In this document: positions 37,994 through 47,099 of the stretch, in pieces
Layout: the number at the start of each line of letters is the position of its first letter
Numbering within the stretch: position 1 is the first letter of the stretch
Source: Pontibacillus yanchengensis
Lineage (GTDB): Bacteria > Bacillota > Bacilli > Bacillales > BH030062
Assembly (NCBI RefSeq): GCF_009856295.1
Contig: NZ_WMEU01000002.1
Location: forward strand, 186,001 to 250,000
Direction: 5' to 3'
DNA length: 64,000 nucleotides
Made by a program: the position numbers and the translations under genes
The notes under the pieces: generated by a model
Database searches by the model: none
The model's input: only the letters and a program-made list of their open reading frames with translations
Told to the model about the DNA's origin: nothing

Positions 37994-39385
37994 GTGGGAC
38001 AAAAAATTGACTTTAAATTATTTTTTTTACTGTTGTCTATGGCTTTATTCCTCACTGGAATGTCGATAGGTGGAGGTTTTGCTTATGATACCGTGTTGGC
38101 AGGACCAGAAACATACGAAAATGGGACAGCGGTAGGAGGGATTGACCTAAGCGGTTTGACGAAAGCTGAAGCAAAAACTAGCCTTCAAGACGCAACTACT
38201 GACTGGAAACAAACACATTCTATCATGCTAAACATGATAGATACTCAAGTCACACTTCCGTCATCATTAATACAATTCAATTTAGGTCAATCCTTAGAAG
38301 AAGTAATGGAAGGTGCCTCCTCCCCATTATCTGTGGCTATTATTCGTTCTAATTTTTCCGAAATTGAGGATGAGGTAGGAGTAAATCTTTATAATAAATT
38401 GTTGCTTCAAGAATTAGAAAAAGATTTAAAACAAAGAGCGAGTTCATTAAACTCCGAACCGATTGAATATTCTATATATGATTATGTAGAAAAAGGTACA
38501 ACTGAGTTATATGAAACCATTAGTCAATATACCATCTCTATTCCAGAGGGGGTTGATCCCTCCTATTATGTTAAGGAAGTTAACAAAGCAACCATTAAGG
38601 CAAATGATTCTTTTTCCTTATTAGAGTTTGCTCAAGATGCATCTGTTCAGAACCCCAAAGCTTTACATTTAATGGCTTCTACTATATATGGAGCTACACT
38701 TAAAACGAACTTCACTATTAAAGAGCGTCATATAAGTCAACACCGCCCTGCTTATATTCCTAGAGGACGTGAGGCTAGTGTGAAGGTTGAGGAAGATCAT
38801 GACCTTGTTTTTGTAAACGTTAATTCTAGTAATTATGAGCTTCAGACAGAAGTGACTAATGGGAATTTGGTGGCAAGATGGGTAGGCTATCCACTTCCTG
38901 ATGAATATGAGGTGGCCATTAAAGATGCTCAAACCTTAGACCCTAGAACGGTAGTACACTATTCAACAGAAGTCTATCAAACACAGGTGAAACAGGAAGG
39001 TTCTTCTGGTGAAGTATATAAATTGTATCGAACAATCAATGGTGAAAGCGCGACAAGATTGATTACCGAAGACTATTATTCACCAGTAAATCGTATAGAA
39101 GTTCGTTATCAACCTGTTGAATCCAGTGATTCGTCTTCTAACAACAATTCTGACTCAGATTCTAGTGACGATGATTCTAATAGTAATGATGATTCTACAG
39201 ATGGTTCGAACAACGGAGATGACACAGGAGATTCTAACTCCACTAGCGGAAATGATGGATCTGATGGGACGAATGATGATACGTCTACAGACTCAACTAA
39301 TGATAACCAGGATGATTCAAACGATGTCATTCAAGATCCAGAAGATATATGGGACATTTCGGATGGTCCATCTAAAGGAGAATAA
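37994..39385 (+). CDS. VanW-like exported protein with Ser/Asp-rich tail
   Basis: A 463-residue protein from GTG 37994 (AAGGGTGA upstream). It has an N-terminal signal or anchor (about 10-30), a peptidoglycan-binding-4-type segment (YENGTAVGGIDLSGLTKAEA), and a VanW-like block around 195-300 (IKANDSFSLLEFAQ, then TNFTIKERHISQHRPAYIPRGREASV). The GGGxCQ signature usual in VanW is not present. Residues about 375-455 are almost only Ser, Asp, Asn, Gly and Thr, like the SD stalks of surface adhesins. It lies directly before pilB; a role in anchoring or passing the pilus through the wall is inference. Confidence 0.75.
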   Translation: MGQKIDFKLFFLLLSMALFLTGMSIGGGFAYDTVLAGPETYENGTAVGGIDLSGLTKAEAKTSLQDATTDWKQTHSIMLNMIDTQVTLPSSLIQFNLGQSLEEVMEGASSPLSVAIIRSNFSEIEDEVGVNLYNKLLLQELEKDLKQRASSLNSEPIEYSIYDYVEKGTTELYETISQYTISIPEGVDPSYYVKEVNKATIKANDSFSLLEFAQDASVQNPKALHLMASTIYGATLKTNFTIKERHISQHRPAYIPRGREASVKVEEDHDLVFVNVNSSNYELQTEVTNGNLVARWVGYPLPDEYEVAIKDAQTLDPRTVVHYSTEVYQTQVKQEGSSGEVYKLYRTINGESATRLITEDYYSPVNRIEVRYQPVESSDSSSNNNSDSDSSDDDSNSNDDSTDGSNNGDDTGDSNSTSGNDGSDGTNDDTSTDSTNDNQDDSNDVIQDPEDIWDISDGPSKGE

Positions 39386-39391
39386 TAACTT

Positions 39392-39425
39392 AAAAATGCG
39401 AATCCCGATAGGATTCGCATTTTTA
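39392..39425. terminator. Terminator between VanW-like gene and pilB
   Basis: AAAAATGCGAATCC (39392-39405) pairs with GGATTCGCATTTTT (39411-39424). Confidence 0.8.
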
Positions 39426-39447
39426 TAGAGGAAAGTGAGGGAGATTG

Positions 39448-41073
39448 ATGGCTGAACGTAAACGCTTGGGAGACTTATTAAAAGAAGCCGGCATACTGAC
39501 AGAAGAGCAAATCTCAGACACAATCGAAACCAAGAAAGAGGGACAAAAGCTTGGAGATGCTTTACTTGAAAAAGGATTTATTACAGAACAGCAGCTTATA
39601 GAAGTGTTGGAGTTCCAATTAGGAATACCACATATTTCCTTATACCAATATCCTATTGATCCGAGTATTATAAACATTGTTCCAAAAGAGTTCGTACAAC
39701 GAAACTTAGTAATACCTCTAAATAAAGAAGATAATCAACTAGTAGTGGCAATGAATGACCCAATGGACTACTATACTATTGATGACTTAAAAATATCTAC
39801 GGGGTTTCAGATTTCTCCGGTTATCGCAACGAAAGATGAAATACTCCAAGCAATCAACAAGCATTACAATTTAAAGGACGAGGATTTAGAGGAAGGAAAT
39901 TCAGACGATCCAAACGATGCACCTGCAATTCGACTGATGAATCAACTTCTTCAAGCTGGTATTCAACTTAAAGCAAGTGACATACATATTGATCCACAGG
40001 AAACGAAAGTATTCATACGATATCGAATAGATGGCATTTTAAGAACGGAACGAACGTTGCCAAAATCATTGCAGAACTCTTTAATTGCTAGAATTAAAAT
40101 CATGGCAAATTTGAACATTACCGAAACGCGTTTGCCTCAGGATGGTCGAATTAAAACGACCATTGATCGCAATCCAGTTGATTTACGTATCTCCACTTTA
40201 CCAACTGTTTTTGGTGAGAAAATCGTTATTCGTATTTTGGATTTAGGGAGTGCTTTGAGTAAGGTCGGGGAATTAGGCTTTAATAAAATTAATCATAAAC
40301 GGTTTATGAATTTAATTGAGCAACCTTCTGGATTAGTTCTCATAACGGGCCCAACAGGTTCTGGTAAATCCTCTACCTTATATGCTTCGTTGAATCAACT
40401 GAACACAGATGATGTCAATATTATTACCGTTGAAGATCCTGTTGAGTATCAGATTGAAGGAATCAATCAAGTCCAAGTGAATAGTGCTGTAGGCTTAACG
40501 TTCTCTAAAGGACTTCGCTCCATTTTACGCCAGGACCCAAACATTGTCATGGTAGGAGAAATTCGTGACTCTGAAACAGCCGAGATAGCAATCCGAGCTT
40601 CTTTAACAGGACACCTTGTATTTAGTACACTCCACACCAATAGTGCCATTGCTACTATTCCAAGATTATTTGATATGGATGTAGAACCATATTTGGTCGT
40701 TTCCTCTTTATCAGGAATTGTTGCTCAGCGTCTAGTGCGAAAGATTTGTCGAGATTGTAAAACATCTTATACCCCTAGTGATATGGAAGTACAGACAATG
40801 AAGAAGCGTGGTATGAAAGTGGACCAACTATACAAAGGCAAAGGTTGCAATAGTTGTCAAAATACAGGCTACAGAGGACGGTTAGCCATCCAAGAAGTTT
40901 TAGTGATTGACGATAAGATTAAGACAATGATGATGAATTATGAATCCATCAACGAAATCTATCATTATGCATGGAAAAATGGCATGATTTTTTTAATAGA
41001 TGATGGCTTGTTAAAAGCAAAGCAAGGCCTAACATCCATCGAAGAGGTTTTACGAGTAGCTCAGAGCAGTTAG
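39448..41073 (+). CDS. pilB: Type IV pilus extension ATPase PilB
   Basis: A 541-residue GspE/PilB ATPase that drives pilus polymerisation at the inner face of the membrane. It has a GSPII_E N-terminal domain (LGDLLKEAGILTEEQI, residues 6-140), Walker A GPTGSGKS (301-308), Asp-box EDPVEYQ, Walker B MVGEIRDSETAEI, and the zinc site CRDC/CNSC (near 431-470). ATG 39448 follows GTGAGGGA. pilT follows 10 nt later, and PilB/PilT/PilC are in one operon. Confidence 0.97.
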   Translation: MAERKRLGDLLKEAGILTEEQISDTIETKKEGQKLGDALLEKGFITEQQLIEVLEFQLGIPHISLYQYPIDPSIINIVPKEFVQRNLVIPLNKEDNQLVVAMNDPMDYYTIDDLKISTGFQISPVIATKDEILQAINKHYNLKDEDLEEGNSDDPNDAPAIRLMNQLLQAGIQLKASDIHIDPQETKVFIRYRIDGILRTERTLPKSLQNSLIARIKIMANLNITETRLPQDGRIKTTIDRNPVDLRISTLPTVFGEKIVIRILDLGSALSKVGELGFNKINHKRFMNLIEQPSGLVLITGPTGSGKSSTLYASLNQLNTDDVNIITVEDPVEYQIEGINQVQVNSAVGLTFSKGLRSILRQDPNIVMVGEIRDSETAEIAIRASLTGHLVFSTLHTNSAIATIPRLFDMDVEPYLVVSSLSGIVAQRLVRKICRDCKTSYTPSDMEVQTMKKRGMKVDQLYKGKGCNSCQNTGYRGRLAIQEVLVIDDKIKTMMMNYESINEIYHYAWKNGMIFLIDDGLLKAKQGLTSIEEVLRVAQSS

Positions 41074-41083
41074 GAGGTTCGAT

Positions 41084-42124
41084 ATGAAAGACCGTTTTGA
41101 CACACTATTAAAAAGTGCTTTTGAATTAAAAGCATCCGATATTCACCTAACAGTAGGAATGCCACCTGTCTTCAGGATTCATGGTGACCTAAAACAATAT
41201 GGAAAAGAAAAACTAGCGCCGCAGCATACAGAAGAAATGGCTAAAGCGATTCTTTCGGATACCTTATGGGAGAAATTCGAAGAAACAGGTGAGGTAGACT
41301 TTTCTTATGGAATCCCGGGAATTTCAAGGTTTAGAATAAATGCATACCATCAACGTAATTGTATTTCTTTAGCTGTTAGGGTTGTTCCTACTAGCATTCC
41401 AAGTATGGAAGATTTACATATGCCTGAAATCCTTAAGACCATTTCTAAATTACCCCAAGGGTTGGTTTTAGTTACAGGACCAACTGGTAGTGGGAAATCC
41501 ACAACATTAGCTTCGATGATTGACTATATGAATCAAAATACAAGAAAGCATGTTATTACATTAGAAGATCCAATCGAATATTTGCACTCTCACAGATTAT
41601 GCCTTATTGATCAACGAGAGGTAGGTTTTGATACAAGAAATTTCGCGAATGGATTACGTGCATGCTTACGACAAGACCCCGATGTCATTTTGGTGGGAGA
41701 GATGCGTGATTTAGAAACAATCGCAACTGCTATAACAGCTGCAGAAACAGGGCACTTAGTATTGGGTACGTTACATACCACAGATGCTGCTTCTACCATT
41801 GATCGTATCATCGATGTGTTTCCACCCAACCAACAATCACAAGTTAGGATTCAATTGGCGGGTGTATTACAGGCTATTATATCTCAACGTTTATTCCAAA
41901 CAACCGATAAAAAAGGTAGACGAGCAGCTACCGAAATTTTACGAAACAGTCCAGCAGTAAAGAATTTGATACGAAATGAAAAAATTCATCAGCTTCCTAA
42001 TATTATGCAAACCTCAAAAGCGCAAGGTATGCATACGCTTCAAATGTCGGTGAAGTCATTGCTTGAACAAGGAATCATTTTAGAAGAGCAAGCTTCTCCG
42101 TATTTAGAAGAGAGGAATGTATAA
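41084..42124 (+). CDS. pilT: Type IV pilus retraction ATPase PilT
   Basis: A 346-residue ATPase. Walker A GPTGSGKS is at 132-139, Asp box LEDPIEYLHSHR, Walker B LVGEMRDLETIATAI, the His box GHLVLGTLHTTDA, and the C-terminal VKNLIRNEKIHQL matches the AIRNLIRE retraction motif. No zinc cluster, unlike PilB. Presence of PilT argues for genuine retractable pili (twitching, DNA uptake) rather than a type II secretion or ComG pseudopilus system. Confidence 0.97.
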   Translation: MKDRFDTLLKSAFELKASDIHLTVGMPPVFRIHGDLKQYGKEKLAPQHTEEMAKAILSDTLWEKFEETGEVDFSYGIPGISRFRINAYHQRNCISLAVRVVPTSIPSMEDLHMPEILKTISKLPQGLVLVTGPTGSGKSTTLASMIDYMNQNTRKHVITLEDPIEYLHSHRLCLIDQREVGFDTRNFANGLRACLRQDPDVILVGEMRDLETIATAITAAETGHLVLGTLHTTDAASTIDRIIDVFPPNQQSQVRIQLAGVLQAIISQRLFQTTDKKGRRAATEILRNSPAVKNLIRNEKIHQLPNIMQTSKAQGMHTLQMSVKSLLEQGIILEEQASPYLEERNV

Positions 42125-42125
42125 C

Positions 42126-43331
42126 ATGGCTTACTATAGTTATAAGGCTCGAAACACGCGTGGTCAGCAGAAGCAAGGAAAAGTGAGAGCAGCTTCCAAA
42201 AGAGAAGCGATTGAACAGTTGAAAACACAAGGGCTAGCGATTACTACCATTCAGGAAATGAACAGTATTTTATACAAGGATATATCCTTTGGAAAAGCTG
42301 TAAAGCCAAAAGATTTTGTAGTGTATCTTAGACAGTTTTCTACACTTATTGATTCAGGAGTATCTCTCGTTCAATCTACCTATATTCTGGCCGAGCAAAC
42401 GTCCAATAAATCCTTAAGTAGTGCACTAGATGACATAGCAAATCGCTTAGAAGGTGGACAATCATTTTCAGATTCCGCCGAACATCATCAAAAAATCTTT
42501 CCACCCTTGTTTATCAATATGCTCCGTGCAGGGGAGGTAGGGGGTAATATTGATGAAATTCTAGAACAAATGGCCGAATATTACGAGAAACAAAATGAAA
42601 CACGTCAAAAGGTCATTTCTGCTCTTACGTACCCTGCCATTGTATTAACGATAGCTGTTGGAATTATCATCTTCTTACTTAGTACAGTCGTCCCACAGTT
42701 TACGGATATGTTTGCGACAATGGGAGGAGAGCTACCTGCTGTCACAAAATTTGTTATCGCTTTAGGAGAAATTACACAGTCTATATGGTGGCTATTTCTC
42801 ATTCTTCCTGTTCTTATTTGGCTTTTATTTAAGTACATGAACCAAGTGGATACCATAGCATATCGGCTTGATTATATAAAATTACGAATTCCGGTATTTG
42901 GCTCTTTGTTACAAAAGGCTGCCCTGGTAAGGGTTACGAGAACATTAAGCTCTCTCTTTCAAAGCTCTGTACCTATTCTGGAATCCGTTCAAATTACAGA
43001 ACGGATTGTTGGAAATAGGGTCATAGAGAAAGTGTTGAAGCAATCAAGGTCCGAACTAGAAAAAGGTGAATCTATGGCAAGACCATTTGAGAATCATTGG
43101 ATTTTTCCGCCTTTGGTTACTCAAATGATATCTGTGGGGGAACAAACAGGTTCATTGGATAAAATGCTCACAAAAGTAGCAGATTTCTATGAATCAGAAC
43201 TAGACCATACAACCGATCGTTTAAAAACATTAATAGAACCGATAATGATTACAATATTAGCTGTTGTAGTTGGTACTATTGTTGCATCCATAGCGATACC
43301 AATGTTCTCTATTTTTGAACAAATTAATTAA
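42126..43331 (+). CDS. pilC: Type IV pilus platform protein PilC
   Basis: A 401-residue inner-membrane protein with two T2SSF domains (about 68-190 and 270-395), each ending in hydrophobic helices. The start MAYYSYKARNTRGQQKQG at ATG 42126 is typical; ATG 42117 is rejected because the ribosome site would abut it. It overlaps nothing but follows pilT by one base. It holds the ATPases at the membrane. Confidence 0.96.
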   Translation: MAYYSYKARNTRGQQKQGKVRAASKREAIEQLKTQGLAITTIQEMNSILYKDISFGKAVKPKDFVVYLRQFSTLIDSGVSLVQSTYILAEQTSNKSLSSALDDIANRLEGGQSFSDSAEHHQKIFPPLFINMLRAGEVGGNIDEILEQMAEYYEKQNETRQKVISALTYPAIVLTIAVGIIIFLLSTVVPQFTDMFATMGGELPAVTKFVIALGEITQSIWWLFLILPVLIWLLFKYMNQVDTIAYRLDYIKLRIPVFGSLLQKAALVRVTRTLSSLFQSSVPILESVQITERIVGNRVIEKVLKQSRSELEKGESMARPFENHWIFPPLVTQMISVGEQTGSLDKMLTKVADFYESELDHTTDRLKTLIEPIMITILAVVVGTIVASIAIPMFSIFEQIN

Positions 43332-43341
43332 AGGTTTTAGG

Positions 43342-43369
43342 CTGAAAGTAATAGGATATTTGATATAAT
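43342..43369 (+). promoter_or_regulatory. Promoter for the vWA adhesin gene
   Basis: CTGAAA (43342-43347), 16 nt, then TATAAT (43364-43369), directly after the pilC stop. Confidence 0.55.
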
Positions 43370-43406
43370 AGTAGATAGATAATAATTATTGGAGGTGACT
43401 GTCAGG

Positions 43407-46400
43407 GTGAAAATTAGAATAGGATATCTTCATATATTAATAATTCTTCCTCTTGTTATCATGTTCACGGTGATGTACCTACCGGGACAAGTAGATGCTG
43501 AAAAAACGCAACAAGAAGTAATTAATGATATGAAGGAGTCTCCTTTATATCAAATGACTGATTATAAGCCTATGCAATATAGTACAGATCAAGATTTGAA
43601 GTTTAGTAATGATGTGAGAATCTCAGGTAATCCAACTATCTCCAGTCAATCTGTTGCTTTTCTGAAATCAGTTTCCATTAGCGGAAATACAAACTTTGAT
43701 ATAAATGGAGATGCTTACTTTTATGAAAGACTCATGGTTAGTGGAAATACTGACATAACTGTAAAAGAAGATACTTATTTTTATAACGGTGCCGATATTT
43801 CAGGAAACACAGAATTTATAGTAGAAAATGATGCTTATATAAAAGGGAGTCAATTATTTGCATTTAATGGTAGTAAAAGTAAGATTTGTGTGAGAGGCAC
43901 GTTACACTATGAAGGTAGTAAGCCTGACTATGTACATGAAGAAGCATGTACACAAAAAGGGAATGGCATTTACGCACAGCATATTTCTGACTCTGACCAA
44001 AACGATGACTCAGATTCTGATGATGATTCTAGTAATAATGATGACGATAACAATAACAACGAAAACCAAGGCTCTCCATCTCTAAATGTGAATGTAACTC
44101 CTAGTAACGATAATATTATTAAACCAGTAAATGGCCCCGCGGAAGGTAATGTAGATATTGAATTACTGACAGAAGGAGCATTACAAGCTTCCAGACGACA
44201 ACCAATTGATGTTGCGTTTATCTTTGATGTGTCTGGTTCCATGAATGATGGCTCGAAGTTAAGGGACGCTAAGGAAGCCTTTGCCAATGCCATAAACGAG
44301 TTTGAAACGAACGGGCACCCTGATGATCGATTTGCAATTATTCCGTTTTCGACTGACGTAGGTAAAGTAGGGGGCCGCGGAGAAGATTATCTTGATTTAA
44401 CGAAAGATTTGAATTCTATTCGCTCATTCTCCGAAGACCTCTATGCAAATGGTGGTACAAACTACACGCAAGCCTTAGAGAAAGCAAATGAGCTGTTAAA
44501 AGGATCGGACCGTAATAAAAGTATTATCTTCCTAACGGATGGTGAACCTACTGAATCAAAAGGTTACGATACAGTAAGATATACGACGAATGATTGTGCA
44601 TTTTGGGATTGGCGCTGTGAAGATGAAGAACATACAGTAGAAGCTCTTCATCGTTATACCATTTATACAAACAATTCCACGAGTGTTCAGGTTAAATTGT
44701 ATGATAATTGGTATCCTCGCGGAGGATTTACTCTAGAGCAAGTGCAAGAAAGTATTCGAAATCATATCAACGAACAAGTAGAAAAACTAGCAGCTAACAA
44801 AATAAAGTTGTATTCGATAGGGTTTGGACAAAAAGAGAATGTGGATATGAATTTGCTTGAAGAACTATCAGCTTCTACTGGAGCATATGCCTCTCAAGCT
44901 ACCACTGAATTTATTAATTCTGAAATCAATAAGATTAGTCAAGATATTAACCAATTAGCTTTATCTCAAATAAGCTTGAACGTAAAACTTCCTGATAATG
45001 TAGCTGTAAAAGCTGGTTCGAATGCTACGGTGGAAGACGGTTATGCGAACGTGAACATGAAAGACGTTCAATTTGATGAAGATGGGAATATGAAACCTTC
45101 GTTTACGTATGATTTACCTTTAACCTTTAGTCAAGCAGGAGAGTATACCTTTGATGATGTAACATTAACGTACAAGGATTTAGATGGAGATGTTCAGACG
45201 GTGAATCACCCATCCTTTACAATGAATGTTTCTGAGAAAGAAGCTCCTACTTTTAGTGGAGCGGCAGAATTTGAAAATCCTGATAACGTTAGTCAGTTGA
45301 AAAAGAAAAGGTCCAGTGATGGTAATCTAATTGAAGATAATCAATTTACAGTTAACTACTCTTTAATCCCTAAAAATGGACTAGGAGAAGGGATTCTTTC
45401 TAATATTATGATCTACCAGCCACTACCTGAGGGGATTGCGCTGAATGATTCTAGCATTGAAGTTATAGAAGAAGAAGGAGTTCGTTACGCGAAAGTACCA
45501 TTATCCCAATCTATTGCGTATAATGGAACTGTCAATACGAACTCAGAAGAACTTCAATTATCAGAAAGTTTTGAAGCCGATCGTATTTCAGATGGGTTTG
45601 ATCAAATCACACTTATTAACAATCAACAAAACGCTGATGAGCCATGGAGACTTCAGTTTAGAACAAACAATAACCTCGATGAGGATATTAGTGTAGAAAT
45701 GGTGTTCGAGGATGGGAGTTCAACATATATCCAAGAGCTAACAAGCAACAGCGTTTGGAAGGACAAATACGCTAAACAACCTACGAAGCTTATCTATCAA
45801 AATAATAGTTCCTTGCAATTTGATCCAAATGAGTTACAAGCAAAGCTTGACTTAAAAGCAATTGCTGCTGTCAATACAAAGCTACCTTCCGCTGAAGTTC
45901 GCTATGAAGATAGCAGTTCCGGTTCCTTAATGAATACACTTGCTAAGCCTGAAGAAACGATTTCCTATGAAGTGTTATTAGAAAAAGCTACATCAAACAA
46001 CTATACTTTATATAAGACATTAGAGGATGGCGTTATTACGAAATTAGCTGGATCTAATGAAGGATCAAAACAATTTGTTGGAAACACCAAGCCTTACGAT
46101 GGGTTAGTAACAGATATGCAATTCGCGAATGACCAACGCGAAATTGTCATTACCTATCTTGATGGAACGACAAAAAGAATTAAGCTTGAACCAACGATCT
46201 TTGTAGAGGGTGATGATGGTAATCAATCGGTTGTGCCTTATGGTGAAATACCTACGTACTCCTATACAGGAGATATCTTCACTTTCGGTCAACAATTGAA
46301 TCAGTTGATTACCCCTAAAGAAGATGTAGAGTATAGCTACACAATCTATGATAAAAATGGTCAAGAATTAACATCTGGTACATTAACGGAAGGCAATACC

Positions 46401-47051
46401 TATCAAACCACTCGAAATATAAATCCAGATTACCAAAAAGTAGTGGTACAGGCTCAAGGTGGCTTCGCAGATGCCTCTAAACAAGTGTCCTTTATCGTAG
46501 AATCTAAAATCAAACAGCCAACACGTATTGATTTTAAAGATGATGGTTATGTGATGTTCGTTGGAGAGGATAGAGACTTTTCAGATGAAGTAGTGTTTAC
46601 ACCTTCTGAGAATGTAGATAAATCTATTTCCTCCTGGTCTGTTACGGGTAATAATGGCAATGTGAATCAGAATGGATCAGTACTAACTGCAAGAGAACCT
46701 GGAACGGTGAACTTAGTTGTAAGAACACCTTCAGGTCTGAATGCTTCTGTACCTGTAACGGTTAAACTCAAAGAGCCAACATCCATTGGCTTTAAAGATG
46801 ATACCTATACAATGCAGATTGGTTCAACAAGAGACTTCTCTAGTGAGTTTGTCATTGAGCCTGCTAACAACGTAAATGATGCAGTTAAGAAATGGAAAGT
46901 ACAGAATCCCTCTATCTTATCTAATAATAGGTTCACAGTAAGAGCAAAGAAACTTGGGCACTCAGACTTCACGGTAGAGATGCCGAATGGAAAGACAGCT
47001 ACCATTACCATCAATGTGGTTCGAGATTCAGAAGTACAGAATAGATGGTAA
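43407..47051 (+). CDS. Large secreted von Willebrand A adhesin of the pilus locus
   Basis: A 1214-residue protein from GTG 43407 (GGAGGTGA upstream). Signal peptide at 1-31 (cleavage near VDA). Four ISGN/VSGN repeats at 72-75, 91-94, 111-114 and 131-134 have a 19-20 residue period, suggesting a beta-helix. An Asp/Ser/Asn stalk spans about 195-225. The vWA domain (about 266-520) has a full MIDAS (DVSGSM at 274, later GGTNYTQ and FLTDGE) and a Cys-containing insertion. Beta-rich domains follow, and two roughly 85-residue Ig-like repeats (PTRIDFKDD.., PTSIGFKDD..) end the protein. No sortase motif. It is likely a pilus-associated or wall-held adhesin, in the manner of vWA pilins or PilY1. Confidence 0.82.
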   Translation: MKIRIGYLHILIILPLVIMFTVMYLPGQVDAEKTQQEVINDMKESPLYQMTDYKPMQYSTDQDLKFSNDVRISGNPTISSQSVAFLKSVSISGNTNFDINGDAYFYERLMVSGNTDITVKEDTYFYNGADISGNTEFIVENDAYIKGSQLFAFNGSKSKICVRGTLHYEGSKPDYVHEEACTQKGNGIYAQHISDSDQNDDSDSDDDSSNNDDDNNNNENQGSPSLNVNVTPSNDNIIKPVNGPAEGNVDIELLTEGALQASRRQPIDVAFIFDVSGSMNDGSKLRDAKEAFANAINEFETNGHPDDRFAIIPFSTDVGKVGGRGEDYLDLTKDLNSIRSFSEDLYANGGTNYTQALEKANELLKGSDRNKSIIFLTDGEPTESKGYDTVRYTTNDCAFWDWRCEDEEHTVEALHRYTIYTNNSTSVQVKLYDNWYPRGGFTLEQVQESIRNHINEQVEKLAANKIKLYSIGFGQKENVDMNLLEELSASTGAYASQATTEFINSEINKISQDINQLALSQISLNVKLPDNVAVKAGSNATVEDGYANVNMKDVQFDEDGNMKPSFTYDLPLTFSQAGEYTFDDVTLTYKDLDGDVQTVNHPSFTMNVSEKEAPTFSGAAEFENPDNVSQLKKKRSSDGNLIEDNQFTVNYSLIPKNGLGEGILSNIMIYQPLPEGIALNDSSIEVIEEEGVRYAKVPLSQSIAYNGTVNTNSEELQLSESFEADRISDGFDQITLINNQQNADEPWRLQFRTNNNLDEDISVEMVFEDGSSTYIQELTSNSVWKDKYAKQPTKLIYQNNSSLQFDPNELQAKLDLKAIAAVNTKLPSAEVRYEDSSSGSLMNTLAKPEETISYEVLLEKATSNNYTLYKTLEDGVITKLAGSNEGSKQFVGNTKPYDGLVTDMQFANDQREIVITYLDGTTKRIKLEPTIFVEGDDGNQSVVPYGEIPTYSYTGDIFTFGQQLNQLITPKEDVEYSYTIYDKNGQELTSGTLTEGNTYQTTRNINPDYQKVVVQAQGGFADASKQVSFIVESKIKQPTRIDFKDDGYVMFVGEDRDFSDEVVFTPSENVDKSISSWSVTGNNGNVNQNGSVLTAREPGTVNLVVRTPSGLNASVPVTVKLKEPTSIGFKDDTYTMQIGSTRDFSSEFVIEPANNVNDAVKKWKVQNPSILSNNRFTVRAKKLGHSDFTVEMPNGKTATITINVVRDSEVQNRW

Positions 47052-47063
47052 CTAAGAATACGT

Positions 47064-47099
47064 AAAAGAGCACCGAATCAACGATTCGGTGCTCTTTTT
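47064..47099. terminator. Bidirectional terminator
   Basis: AAAAGAGCACCGAATC (47064-47079) pairs with GATTCGGTGCTCTTTT (47083-47098). It serves the convergent adhesin and minor-pilin operons. Confidence 0.88.
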
